A program made the translations under genes and the position numbers. A DNA stretch of 5,964 nt from an uncultured Bacteroidota bacterium (GTDB lineage Bacteria > Bacteroidota > Bacteroidia > Bacteroidales > 4484-276). This document shows positions 1 through 5,964 of the stretch, piece after piece. Positions within the stretch are counted from its first letter, which is position 1. Every line of letters starts with the position of its first letter. The notes under the pieces were generated by a model, which searched no databases, had not been told where the DNA came from, and was given only the letters and a program-made list of their open reading frames with translations. Where the stretch lies: assembly GCA_903930725.1 (NCBI GenBank), contig CAIYZW010000934.1, positions 1-5,964 on the forward strand, given 5' to 3'.

Positions 1-72
1 ACCCTGGATAGCCGCCATCAGCGATTCGTACGAACCCACTGGAGCCATTATTTCGATATCTTTTGCTGTCAT
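1..72 (-). CDS. Peptidase U32 family protein, N-terminal fragment
   Basis: The minus strand from 72 to 1 encodes 24 codons without a stop: MTAKDIEIMAPVGSYESLMA followed by AIQG. The segment around IEIMAPVGSYESLMAAIQ closely resembles the conserved start of the peptidase U32 family (E. coli TrhP, RlhA and UbiU/UbiV are members), where a first beta strand is followed by a (L/M)APxGxxESLxAA motif. Known family members act in tRNA or 23S rRNA hydroxylation or in oxygen-independent ubiquinone synthesis; true peptidase activity is uncertain for most. Which subfamily this is cannot be told from 24 residues. The ATG at 72 is chosen because the family motif starts eight residues in, as usual. The gene is divergent from the alkaline phosphatase. 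No Shine-Dalgarno sequence is visible upstream. The rest lies outside the window. Confidence 0.8.
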   Translation of the reverse strand, partial: MTAKDIEIMAPVGSYESLMAAIQG

Positions 73-73
73 T

Positions 74-123
74 TTAAGCTAATAAATTTATGGGTAAAAA
101 TACAGCTTAATTGTTTTACCCAT
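74..123. repeat. Overlapping inverted repeats in the leader of the U32 gene
   Basis: Two perfect inverted repeats interlock just upstream of the U32 start codon. One pairs 90-99 (ATGGGTAAAA) with 114-123 (TTTTACCCAT), ten base pairs around a 14-base loop. The other pairs 74-80 (TTAAGCT) with 104-110 (AGCTTAA). In a minus-strand transcript the two cannot form as simple nested stems: they would either exclude each other or make a pseudoknot-like fold. The second stem ends one base before the start codon, so it could affect translation initiation. The sequence is AT-rich and short repeats arise readily by chance, so function is only a suggestion. Confidence 0.35.
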
Positions 124-167
124 CCAAAATATTTGGGGTAGATTGATTATAACGTTTGTGCCTTTAC

Positions 168-185
168 AGAATGCGAAAGCATTTT
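168..185. repeat. Short hairpin with GAAA loop in divergent intergenic region
   Basis: AATGC (170-174) and GCATT (179-183) are perfect inverted repeats around the tetraloop GAAA; a G-T wobble and one more A-T pair extend the stem to 168/185. It lies about 40 bases upstream of the possible -33 element of the alkaline phosphatase promoter. No transcript from either neighbour would be expected to end here, so a binding site for a regulator, or chance, is more likely than a terminator. Confidence 0.25.
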
Positions 186-223
186 GGGTTTCTAAAAGAG
201 ATTGTTACTAAAAGGAACGATTC

Positions 224-256
224 TTTGATTTTAAAACGAAAAGCAAACTATGTTTC
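224..256 (+). promoter_or_regulatory. Possible Bacteroidota-type promoter for alkaline phosphatase
   Basis: TTTG at 224-227 and TATGTTTC at 249-256 are separated by 21 bases. The Bacteroidota sigma-ABfr consensus is TTTG, 19-21 bases, TAnnTTTG; the -7 element here differs from it only in its last base. Transcription would start near 262, giving a leader of roughly 70 bases before the ATG at 332. The assignment rests on pattern match alone. Confidence 0.4.
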
Positions 257-331
257 TAAATCCAACACTTTTTTCTTTTACTTTTGATTGGTATCCTAAA
301 AACCTATTATTTTGTATTAAAATTCAAACTG

Positions 332-1774
332 ATGTTAAATAAAACGAAACAATTTTCCGGAAAGCTTTTGCTGATCTTTTTCCTGTTGTTCATTATCCTT
401 CCGGCCACAGCCCAAAAGGCTAAATACGTATTTTTATTTATCGGCGACGGCATGGGGCTTGCTGCTGCTGCAACCACGCAGGCTTACCTTGCTTCGGTTA
501 ATGATACCTCCGGATTTCAAAACCTGAGTTTTACCAGCTTTCCGGCAATTGGCCTGGCAACTACTCATGCCGGGAACCGTTTTATCACCTGCTCTGCTGC
601 TGCCGGAACAGCTCTTGCCACAGGTAATAAAACCTCGATAAACACCATCAGCATGGATACAAAAGGCGAAAACAAATTGGTTACCATTGCCGAAGAAGCG
701 AGGGATAACGGCTTTAAAGTCGGGATAATTTCGAGCGTGAGCATTGACCATGCTACGCCCGCCACCTTTTACGCTCATCAACCCGACCGGGACATGTATT
801 ACGAAATCAGCCTCGACCTGGGCAAAAGCAATTTCAATTACTTTGGCGGAGGCGGGTTTTATCAACCTTTCGGGAAAAATGGAGATGCCACCATTTCATC
901 CTACGATTTTGCGAAACAAAATGGCTACACCATCACACAAACCCGCGCCGATTTCGATAATCTTACACCTGCCAGCGGCAAAGTAATCGCTACCGGAAAT
1001 ATCCTCGAATCCAGCGGAGCGCTCAGGTTTATGATTGATCAGACTGCTGAGGACATCCCTTTGCAGGATTTTGTAAAAAAAGGCATCGAAATGCTCGACA
1101 ACAAAAAAGGGTTTTTTATGATGTGTGAAGAAGGTAAAATTGACTGGGCTGCCCATTCCAATGATGGTGCAACTGTGATAAAAAATGTTTTGGCGCTGGA
1201 TAAAGCCGTAAATGTAGCCCTGGATTTTTATAAAAATCATCCCAAGGAAACCTTAATTATTGTGACTGCCGACCACGAAACCGGCGGTCTGGCCATGGGA
1301 TGGGCAGGCACAAAATACGAAAGCAACCTGAAATTGCTTCAATACCAGGATATTTCGATGGAGCATTTTTCGATATTTATAGATTCGCTCCTCAGCAGTA
1401 CAACTAATGATACTACCGCATTTACTGAAACAATGGCCGCTCTGAAAACACATTTTGGCCTTGATGACCCCTCGAAAATGCTTCAGTTAAAAACCGATGA
1501 AAAAGCCACAATCGAAACAGCTTTTTATAAAGCCAGAGAACGCTCAGAAAAAGCAAAAGCTGACATGAGGTCTACCTACAGCGGTGATAATCCGGTGGCT
1601 GTTGCTGCTATTAAAATGCTTAACAACCGATCAGGATTGTCGTGGGGTTCGTTTGCTCATACCGGAATTCCTGTGCCGGTTTACGCCATTGGTGCCGGTT
1701 CGGAGCTTTTTGATGGCTATTTTGATAATACAGATATACCAAAAAATATTTATAAAGCTATGAAGTTGAAATGA
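332..1774 (+). CDS. phoA: Secreted alkaline phosphatase, PhoA family
   Basis: This 480-residue protein should hydrolyse phosphate monoesters outside the cytoplasm to release inorganic phosphate. A signal peptide is clear: a lysine-containing start, a hydrophobic stretch at about 12-23, and probable cleavage at ATA|Q (27/28). The metal and catalytic set of the PhoA fold is complete: D39 in FIGDGMG, nucleophile S88 in TCSAAAGTALATG, T142 in DHATPA, phosphate-binding R153, E267/D271/H275 in EEGKIDWAAH, D314/H315 in VTADHETGG, and H443 in FAHTGIPVPVYAIGAG. The residues aligned with E. coli D153 and K328 are H140 and W272, and the residue before the nucleophile is Cys instead of Asp. The frame also opens at a TTG at 284, but the ATG at 332 puts the signal peptide directly at the N terminus and is preferred. 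Length is normal for the family. The gene seems monocistronic, with the heptamer array right after its stop. Confidence 0.93.
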   Translation: MLNKTKQFSGKLLLIFFLLFIILPATAQKAKYVFLFIGDGMGLAAAATTQAYLASVNDTSGFQNLSFTSFPAIGLATTHAGNRFITCSAAAGTALATGNKTSINTISMDTKGENKLVTIAEEARDNGFKVGIISSVSIDHATPATFYAHQPDRDMYYEISLDLGKSNFNYFGGGGFYQPFGKNGDATISSYDFAKQNGYTITQTRADFDNLTPASGKVIATGNILESSGALRFMIDQTAEDIPLQDFVKKGIEMLDNKKGFFMMCEEGKIDWAAHSNDGATVIKNVLALDKAVNVALDFYKNHPKETLIIVTADHETGGLAMGWAGTKYESNLKLLQYQDISMEHFSIFIDSLLSSTTNDTTAFTETMAALKTHFGLDDPSKMLQLKTDEKATIETAFYKARERSEKAKADMRSTYSGDNPVAVAAIKMLNNRSGLSWGSFAHTGIPVPVYAIGAGSELFDGYFDNTDIPKNIYKAMKLK

Positions 1775-1777
1775 AGA

Positions 1778-1926
1778 AGTTGGCAGTGGGCAGTAGGCAG
1801 TGAGCGCAGACGAAATTTTGAAACTATCAAATCTCAACTGCCAACTGGTCACTGGCCACTGCCAACTGGCCACTGCCAACTGGCCACTGCCGACTGGTCA
1901 CTGGTCACTGCAAACTGCAAACTAAC
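1778..1926. repeat. Degenerate 7-bp tandem array with inverted arm
   Basis: The right arm (1836-1926) is 13 contiguous 7-base units; the first 12 all read nACTGnn with the ACTG core in strict phase, varying mainly in the first base (A or C) and the last two (CC, GC, GT or CA). A 14-base double unit (AACTGGC CACTGCC) is exactly duplicated at 1864-1877 and 1878-1891. The left arm (1780-1800) is three units of TNGGCAG, the complement of the right arm. AGTTGGCAGT (1778-1787) pairs perfectly with 1837-1846, 1858-1867 and 1872-1881. Between the arms is an AT-rich loop with its own 5-bp stem (1817-1821/1827-1831). The array starts four bases after the phosphatase stop codon and ends 53 bases before fumC, so RNA from phoA could fold into a large hairpin here. 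I recall heptamer arrays of this style from Bacteroidota intergenic regions, but the family has no name I can give. Confidence 0.88.
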
Positions 1927-1979
1927 CAAAACTTAACAATTTTCCATTTACTAATATACATCACAAAAAAACAGATAAA

Positions 1980-3374
1980 ATGAAAACAAGAATTGAACAC
2001 GACACAATGGGAACCATCGAAGTTCCTGCCGACAAGTACTGGGGAGCACAAACCCAACGCTCGAAAGAAAATTTCAAAATCGGCGATCCTGGCTCGATGC
2101 CTAAAGAAATTATCAGCGCTTTTGGGGTTTTAAAAAAAGCAGCTGCTCTGGCCAACTTTGAGCTGGGCGTTTTACCCGAAGAAAAATGCAAACTTATCGC
2201 CCAGGTCTGCGACGAAATTATCGAGGGTAAGCTCTACGACCATTTCCCGCTGGTGATCTGGCAGACAGGATCAGGCACACAGTCGAACATGAACGTAAAT
2301 GAGGTAGTTTCGAATCGTGCCCAGGTTTTAAAAGGTGGCAGCATGGAGGACGGTAAAAAAATCATCCATCCCAACGACGACGTTAATAAATCGCAATCTT
2401 CAAACGACACTTACCCGGCAGCCATGTCAATTGCCGGATATAAAATGGTTGTCGAAACCACCATTCCCGGCGTTGAAATGTTGCGCGATACGCTGGCTAA
2501 AAAGTCGGAGGAATTTAAAAATATCGTAAAAACAGGCCGCACCCACCTCATGGATGCCACGCCGCTCACGTTGGGACAAGAGTTTTCGGGTTATGTTTCG
2601 CAACTCACGCATGGCATAAAAGCATTAAAAAATACACTGCCACACCTCTCGGAACTGGCTTTGGGCGGAACTGCGGTTGGAACAGGTTTAAACACACCAA
2701 AAGGTTATTCGGTGCTGGTGGCTAAGAAAATCGCCGAAATCAGCGGCCATCCTTTTGTTACTGCCGAAAACAAATTCGAGTCACTTTCGGCGCACGATGC
2801 CATTGTCGAAACTTCGGGGGCGCTTAAAACCCTTGCCGTAAGCCTGATGCACATTGCCAACAATACACGTTTGCTGGCTTCCGGCCCGCGCTGCGGATAC
2901 AGCGAAATTATGCTTCCCGAAAATGAACCCGGTTCATCCATCATGCCCGGAAAAGTAAATCCTACCCAAAATGAAGCGCTCACAATGGTTTGTGCGCAGG
3001 TCATCGGAAACGATATGACGATTGCTGTTGCCGGAACACACGGCCATTTCCAGCTTAATGTTTTTAAACCGGTAATGGTTTATAACCTGCTTCAATCGGC
3101 CAGGTTGCTGGGCGATGCCTGCGTTTCGTTTAACGATAACTGCGCTGTCGGCATCGAACCGCACACCGAAAGCATCAAACGTAATCTCGAAAATTCGCTG
3201 ATGCTCGTTACTTCGTTAAACACACACATCGGCTACGAAAACGCAGCAAAAATTGCCAAAAAAGCGCATAAAGAAGGTTTAACTTTAAAGCAGTCGGCGC
3301 TCGAATCGGGGCTTGTAACCGAGGAGCAGTTTGATTTGTGGGTTGATCCATCAAAGATGCTCGGTCATTTGTAA
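1980..3374 (+). CDS. fumC: Class II fumarate hydratase (fumarase C)
   Basis: The cytoplasmic, iron-independent fumarase interconverts fumarate and (S)-malate in the TCA cycle, or in the reductive branch of a fermenter. At 464 residues it matches E. coli FumC (467). Visible family motifs in order: SGTQSNMN (98-105), HPNDDVNKSQSSNDTYP (130-146), GRTHLMDATP (186-195) with catalytic H189, GGTAVGTGLNTP (229-240), and the superfamily signature GSSIMPGKVNP (318-328), whose mobile loop carries the catalytic serine S319 or S320 together with K324 and N326. GTGLN and the overall match favour fumarase over aspartase or argininosuccinate lyase. The ATG at 1980 starts the conserved N terminus (TRIEHDTMGTIEVPADKYWG) and follows an A-rich leader without Shine-Dalgarno sequence. 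No convincing promoter was found between the heptamer array and the start, so readthrough from phoA cannot be excluded. Confidence 0.97.
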   Translation: MKTRIEHDTMGTIEVPADKYWGAQTQRSKENFKIGDPGSMPKEIISAFGVLKKAAALANFELGVLPEEKCKLIAQVCDEIIEGKLYDHFPLVIWQTGSGTQSNMNVNEVVSNRAQVLKGGSMEDGKKIIHPNDDVNKSQSSNDTYPAAMSIAGYKMVVETTIPGVEMLRDTLAKKSEEFKNIVKTGRTHLMDATPLTLGQEFSGYVSQLTHGIKALKNTLPHLSELALGGTAVGTGLNTPKGYSVLVAKKIAEISGHPFVTAENKFESLSAHDAIVETSGALKTLAVSLMHIANNTRLLASGPRCGYSEIMLPENEPGSSIMPGKVNPTQNEALTMVCAQVIGNDMTIAVAGTHGHFQLNVFKPVMVYNLLQSARLLGDACVSFNDNCAVGIEPHTESIKRNLENSLMLVTSLNTHIGYENAAKIAKKAHKEGLTLKQSALESGLVTEEQFDLWVDPSKMLGHL

Positions 3375-3395
3375 AGCATTGATATATATAGCTGT

Positions 3396-3436
3396 AAACC
3401 TGACCCCGCTTTAGACTGGGTCAGGTTTCGCTTTTT
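3396..3436 (+). terminator. Rho-independent terminator of fumC, possibly bidirectional
   Basis: AAACCTGACCC (3396-3406) and GGGTCAGGTTT (3418-3428) form a perfect 11-bp stem around an 11-base loop; on the plus strand CGC and then five T follow (3432-3436). It starts 22 bases after the fumC stop and ends 15 bases before the threonine aldolase stop on the other strand. On the minus strand the stem is followed by a mixed AT stretch with no T run, so termination there would be weaker. The position between convergent genes supports the call. Confidence 0.82.
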
Positions 3437-3442
3437 AAAATA

Positions 3443-4462
3443 TCAAATCTTTTTAAAAACCATTTCCACCTCCATCAACATTTCATCGTTAAAATCGAGG
3501 TGTGTAACCAGCCGGATGGTTTGTTTCCCAAACTGGACAGCAAGAATTTCGTTGTCAGATAATTTTTTCAGGAAGGTTTCGGATGGCATTTTTTCATCTA
3601 ATTTAAAGATGACAATATTGGTTTGGATAGGAAAAACTTCGGTGATAAAAGGCAGGTTTTCGATCATTTTTCCAAGTTGGTGTGCACGATTGTGGTCTTC
3701 TTTTAAGCGGTTGATGTGATTATCGAGCGCAAAAATTCCGGCAGCGGCGAGGTATCCGGCCTGGCGCATTCCGCCGCCAAAAACTTTCCTCACACGCCTG
3801 GCCTGGCGTATAAATGCTGAATTTCCAATAAGCAACGAACCAACCGGAGCACCCAATCCTTTTGAAAGACAAATCGAAATAGAATCGAAAAAGTTTCCGT
3901 GTTGAATTGCTGTTTCTCCCGTTTCGATTAAAGCATTAAAAAGCCGTGCACCATCTAAGTGAAGAGCCAGGCCATTTTTTTTGCAGCTTTCGCTGATATT
4001 TTTGATTTCATTTACATCCCAGATACTTCCACCACCGCGGTTGCTGGTATTTTCGATAACCACAAGTCGCGAAAGCGGGCGGTGGACATCGTCGGCAGGA
4101 TTGATGTTTTCGGTAACATCGCCGGTTGTAAACCTTCCTTTGTCACCCTGAAGAAGCCTTACCGAGCAACCCGAATTAAAGCCGATGCCGCCGCCTTCAT
4201 AATTATAAACATGTGCAGTCTGGTCGCAGATAATTTCATCGCCGGGCTTAGTGTGCACTTTTATGGCAATCTGGTTGGTCATCGTCCCCGAAGGACAAAA
4301 CAGAGCCGCTTCTTTTCCAAAAAGTGTGGCTGCTTTTTGCTCCAATTCAATTATGGTGGGGTCTTCATTAAAAACATCGTCACCAACTTTTGCCGAAAAC
4401 ATGGCTTCGAGCATAGCCGTGGTAGGCTTGGTAACGGTATCACTGCGCAGGTCAATTTTCAT
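3443..4462 (-). CDS. ltaE: Low-specificity L-threonine aldolase
   Basis: This PLP enzyme (fold type I) cleaves L-threonine and L-allo-threonine to glycine and acetaldehyde in the cytoplasm. The 339-residue length fits E. coli LtaE (333). It opens with the family's IDLRSDTVTKPT (3-14). Other motifs: VGDDVFNEDPT (26-36), the PLP-phosphate loop PSGTMTNQ (57-64), AHVYNYEGGG (83-92) with H84 stacking on the cofactor ring, HLDGAR (168-173) with D170 contacting the pyridine nitrogen, SKGLGAPVGSLL (200-211) with Schiff-base lysine K201, GGGMRQAG (229-236), and R317 in TIRLVTH as likely substrate-carboxylate ligand. The start is fixed by this N-terminal motif. The stereochemical preference cannot be read from the sequence; the similarity favours the low-specificity L-type. 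The gene is convergent with fumC and shares the intervening hairpin. Nothing suggests an operon. Confidence 0.95.
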   Translation of the reverse strand: MKIDLRSDTVTKPTTAMLEAMFSAKVGDDVFNEDPTIIELEQKAATLFGKEAALFCPSGTMTNQIAIKVHTKPGDEIICDQTAHVYNYEGGGIGFNSGCSVRLLQGDKGRFTTGDVTENINPADDVHRPLSRLVVIENTSNRGGGSIWDVNEIKNISESCKKNGLALHLDGARLFNALIETGETAIQHGNFFDSISICLSKGLGAPVGSLLIGNSAFIRQARRVRKVFGGGMRQAGYLAAAGIFALDNHINRLKEDHNRAHQLGKMIENLPFITEVFPIQTNIVIFKLDEKMPSETFLKKLSDNEILAVQFGKQTIRLVTHLDFNDEMLMEVEMVFKKI

Positions 4463-4478
4463 CAGATTTATTTTTCAG

Positions 4479-4486
4479 CAAAAGTA
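4479..4486 (-). promoter_or_regulatory. Possible -7 element for threonine aldolase
   Basis: Read on the minus strand this is TACTTTTG, an exact match to the Bacteroidota -7 consensus TAnnTTTG. It is 16 bases upstream of the ltaE start codon, so the leader would be only about ten bases. No TTTG is found 19-21 bases further upstream; the nearest is too close. The call therefore rests on one half of the promoter. Confidence 0.3.
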
Positions 4487-4494
4487 GAAACAAT

Positions 4495-4701
4495 TCAAAC
4501 GATAAGGAGCTGATTATTGTCAGATAAAACCTTTAATAATTCGAATGCCTCATCCAGATGGGTATTTTGAAAACACCGTTTTCGATTGAGAAAATCTTTT
4601 AAATATGAAAGGAAAAATTTGAAGATTCCCAGCGTTTGAAAAGGAGTACCACGCAACAGATAGCCCTAACTCCAAAATCTACTAACCTGTTTTACGCTCA
4701 T
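4495..4701 (-). pseudogene. Possible small decayed gene, frame interrupted by one amber codon
   Basis: On the minus strand an ATG at 4701 opens 11 codons (MSVKQVSRFWS), then a TAG at 4668-4666, then 56 open codons up to a TGA ending at 4495. The second part includes LLRGTPFQTLGIFKFFLSYL and, near its end, LDEAFELLKVLSDNNQLLIV, with a protein-like mix of hydrophobic and charged residues. Changing the single TAG would give one 68-residue product. I do not recognise the family. Against it: the region is AT-rich, a 56-codon open run can occur by chance, no ribosome binding site or promoter is visible, and the stop lies only 33 bases before the ltaE start on the same strand. It could equally be chance sequence or a remnant of a longer gene. 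Confidence 0.22.
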
Positions 4702-5068
4702 TCGATACTGACGGTTTAGATGTTTTAATGAATATCCAGAGCTTTTACCGGCAAGGTGAATTTTATTTTAGCAATTAATAACCATTTTAAAATGTATCTC
4801 ATTGATATTAAGCCACTAATATCTGGTGGTAAACTCATGAAATTAAACTTGCAAATGACCGAAATTTAACGTTTTTTTGCTAAAAGATAATTAGCATTTA
4901 TAGAATAGAAAAACAAAACAGGCTCATCTGGCTTACAATGGTTTTTGAATTATAAAAAACTGGCAAAAGAGGCTTCATCAAATCAGGTATTTCATCCTAA
5001 AATATTTACTCTCTACATACTACGCTCATAACTATAGTTTTCTTTATTTACTAAAATCTAACAATTTT
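4702..5068. other. AT-rich intergenic region without recognisable gene
   Basis: No reading frame here is both long enough and protein-like. Two small inverted repeats are present: GATATTA (4804-4810) with TAATATC (4817-4823) around AGCCAC, and TGCTAA (4878-4883) with TTAGCA (4891-4896), the latter next to a run of seven T at 4872-4878. Before the gene at 5069, TAGTTTTC (5035-5042) differs in one base from the -7 consensus but lacks a TTTG element at the right distance. The region probably holds the promoter and leader of the Asp-box gene. Confidence 0.5.
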
Positions 5069-5964
5069 ATGAAACACTTTTTCTTAGTACTGATTTCAGC
5101 AGCTCTTCTGTTTAATTTCGGAACAGCACAGAATGTATCGCGCTTCGACGTGAACGGGGACATTATCCCTCCGGAAGCCATCGTTGCCAGTGGCTTGCAG
5201 CAACAGACGTTTTCGACGGCTCCTGACCAGTCAGGTGTTCGTTCGGAATGGATGTCGAAAGGCCCATGGGGCGGGAATATCCATGGTTTTGCAACCGACA
5301 AAACCAACGGAATGAACGTAGTTGTAGCCTGCGGAAGTTCGGTTGCTTCCAATGGCGGAATGTGGCGTTCCAGCGATGGCGGACAGACCTGGAGTGGCAC
5401 CGGACTTAACAATAAACTAATGTACTACGCCTGTGCACATCCTTCCATAGGTGGAATGTACTATGCCTGCGGGAAGTACGGCATTTACAAATCAGCCGAT
5501 GGCGGTGCCACCTGGTTACAAATTGCCTTCCCAAGCACAACCATTATCAGCATGGGCGTTCAAATCTCCAATCCTGATATTATGGTTGCCGGAATTGCCT
5601 CTAATCTGGGTGTTAAATATTCAATTGATGGGGGTGTGAACTTTTTAGCGTCCAACCTCACCACAGGTTTTATGAAAGATTTTGCGGTATCACCTGCAAA
5701 CCCAGGCTTAATGTTCCTCGCTATGTCGGGAACAGCAGGATTTGGTTTGTTTACCAGTACAACTGGAGCTTCATGGACAGCAATTAACCCAGCTGCTTCA
5801 GGACAATGTTACGGTGTTTATGTTGATCCCGCTAATGCTAATTTTATTTTGCTTGGTTCTGATAACGGCATTTTCAAATCAACCGACGGCGGCGCAAACT
5901 GGGCTTTGGTTCAAACAGCCGGAAATTTTGTTAGAAGCATCGTAAAGGCTGGCAATAAATGTTA
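5069..5964 (+). CDS. Secreted Asp-box (BNR-like) beta-propeller protein, N-terminal part
   Basis: An open frame begins at the ATG at 5069 and runs for 298 codons without a stop to the right edge, so the gene is partial. The N terminus is a signal peptide: MKHFF, a hydrophobic stretch to about residue 17, and likely cleavage at GTA|Q (20/21). Asp-box motifs (SxDGGxTW) recur at 101-108 (SSDGGQTW), 142-149 (SADGGATW), 185-192 (SIDGGVNF), 230-236 (STTGASW, degenerate) and 271-278 (STDGGANW), spaced 41-45 residues apart; each normally sits in a turn of one propeller blade. Such folds occur in sialidases, sortilin/Vps10 domains, xyloglucanases and many Bacteroidota surface proteins, often with a C-terminal type IX secretion sorting domain. 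The sialidase FRIP arginine motif is not seen in this part. The exact function and any sorting domain lie beyond the window. Confidence 0.85.
   Translation, partial: MKHFFLVLISAALLFNFGTAQNVSRFDVNGDIIPPEAIVASGLQQQTFSTAPDQSGVRSEWMSKGPWGGNIHGFATDKTNGMNVVVACGSSVASNGGMWRSSDGGQTWSGTGLNNKLMYYACAHPSIGGMYYACGKYGIYKSADGGATWLQIAFPSTTIISMGVQISNPDIMVAGIASNLGVKYSIDGGVNFLASNLTTGFMKDFAVSPANPGLMFLAMSGTAGFGLFTSTTGASWTAINPAASGQCYGVYVDPANANFILLGSDNGIFKSTDGGANWALVQTAGNFVRSIVKAGNKC

Noticed and set aside
284..331. TTG-initiated 16-residue extension of the alkaline phosphatase
   Set aside because: It would put 16 extra residues, including an additional hydrophobic patch, before a complete signal peptide; the ATG at 332 gives a normal secretion signal.
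1631..1879. Minus-strand open frame of 82 codons across the end of phoA and the heptamer array
   Set aside because: It overlaps phoA antisense, and its N-terminal part is a translation of the 7-bp repeats; no family motif is seen.
1836..1919. CRISPR array
   Set aside because: The units are 7 bases with no spacers of unique sequence between conserved repeats, so this is a simple tandem repeat.
1836..1926. Coding minisatellite
   Set aside because: It lies between two well-defined genes, a 7-base period rotates all three frames, and no supported gene spans it.
3959..4513. Plus-strand open frame of 184 codons antisense to threonine aldolase
   Set aside because: It is a shadow of ltaE, whose PLP motifs and length are complete; the shadow product has no recognisable domain.
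4893..4978. Minus-strand mini frame beginning MKPLLPVFYNSKTIVSQ
   Set aside because: Only about 26 codons, no ribosome binding site or promoter, and no recognised similarity; chance is the simplest explanation in AT-rich sequence.
5044..5412. Minus-strand open frame of 122 codons opposite the Asp-box gene
   Set aside because: It opposes a frame with a signal peptide and regular Asp-box repeats; its own product is proline/cysteine-rich and shows no motif.

Overview
The window looks like chromosomal DNA of a Bacteroidota bacterium, probably of a Bacteroidales-type lineage. The support is an A-rich leader without Shine-Dalgarno sequence before fumC, possible promoters of the TTTG / TAnnTTTG type, short secreted-protein leaders cleaved near A|Q, and an intergenic array of degenerate heptamers. 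The lineage is inferred from style, not from a marker gene. No tRNA, rRNA, CRISPR array, insertion sequence or phage gene was recognised.

Layout from left to right. Positions 1-72 (minus) hold the first 24 codons of a peptidase U32 family protein that runs off the left edge. A 259-bp divergent intergenic stretch follows, with two inverted-repeat structures and a plausible promoter. Next is a secreted PhoA-type alkaline phosphatase (332-1774, plus). A 205-bp gap then carries a striking array of 7-bp repeats with an inverted arm, which begins four bases after the phosphatase stop codon. Class II fumarase fumC (1980-3374, plus) follows. It converges on a low-specificity L-threonine aldolase (3443-4462, minus), and a strong hairpin between the two can terminate fumC and perhaps both genes. 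From 4463 to 5068 there is a long AT-rich region with no intact gene. It has a possible threonine aldolase promoter, a minus-strand reading frame broken by one amber codon, and small hairpins. At 5069 a secreted Asp-box (BNR-like) beta-propeller protein begins and runs off the right edge.

The genes do not form one pathway or operon. Fumarase belongs to central carbon metabolism, threonine aldolase to glycine/threonine metabolism, the phosphatase to phosphate scavenging outside the cytoplasm, and the Asp-box protein to the secreted or surface proteome. Each appears to be its own transcription unit. I found no convincing undescribed system. The observations most worth following up are the heptamer array, the His/Trp metal-site variant of the phosphatase, and the broken reading frame at 4495-4701.
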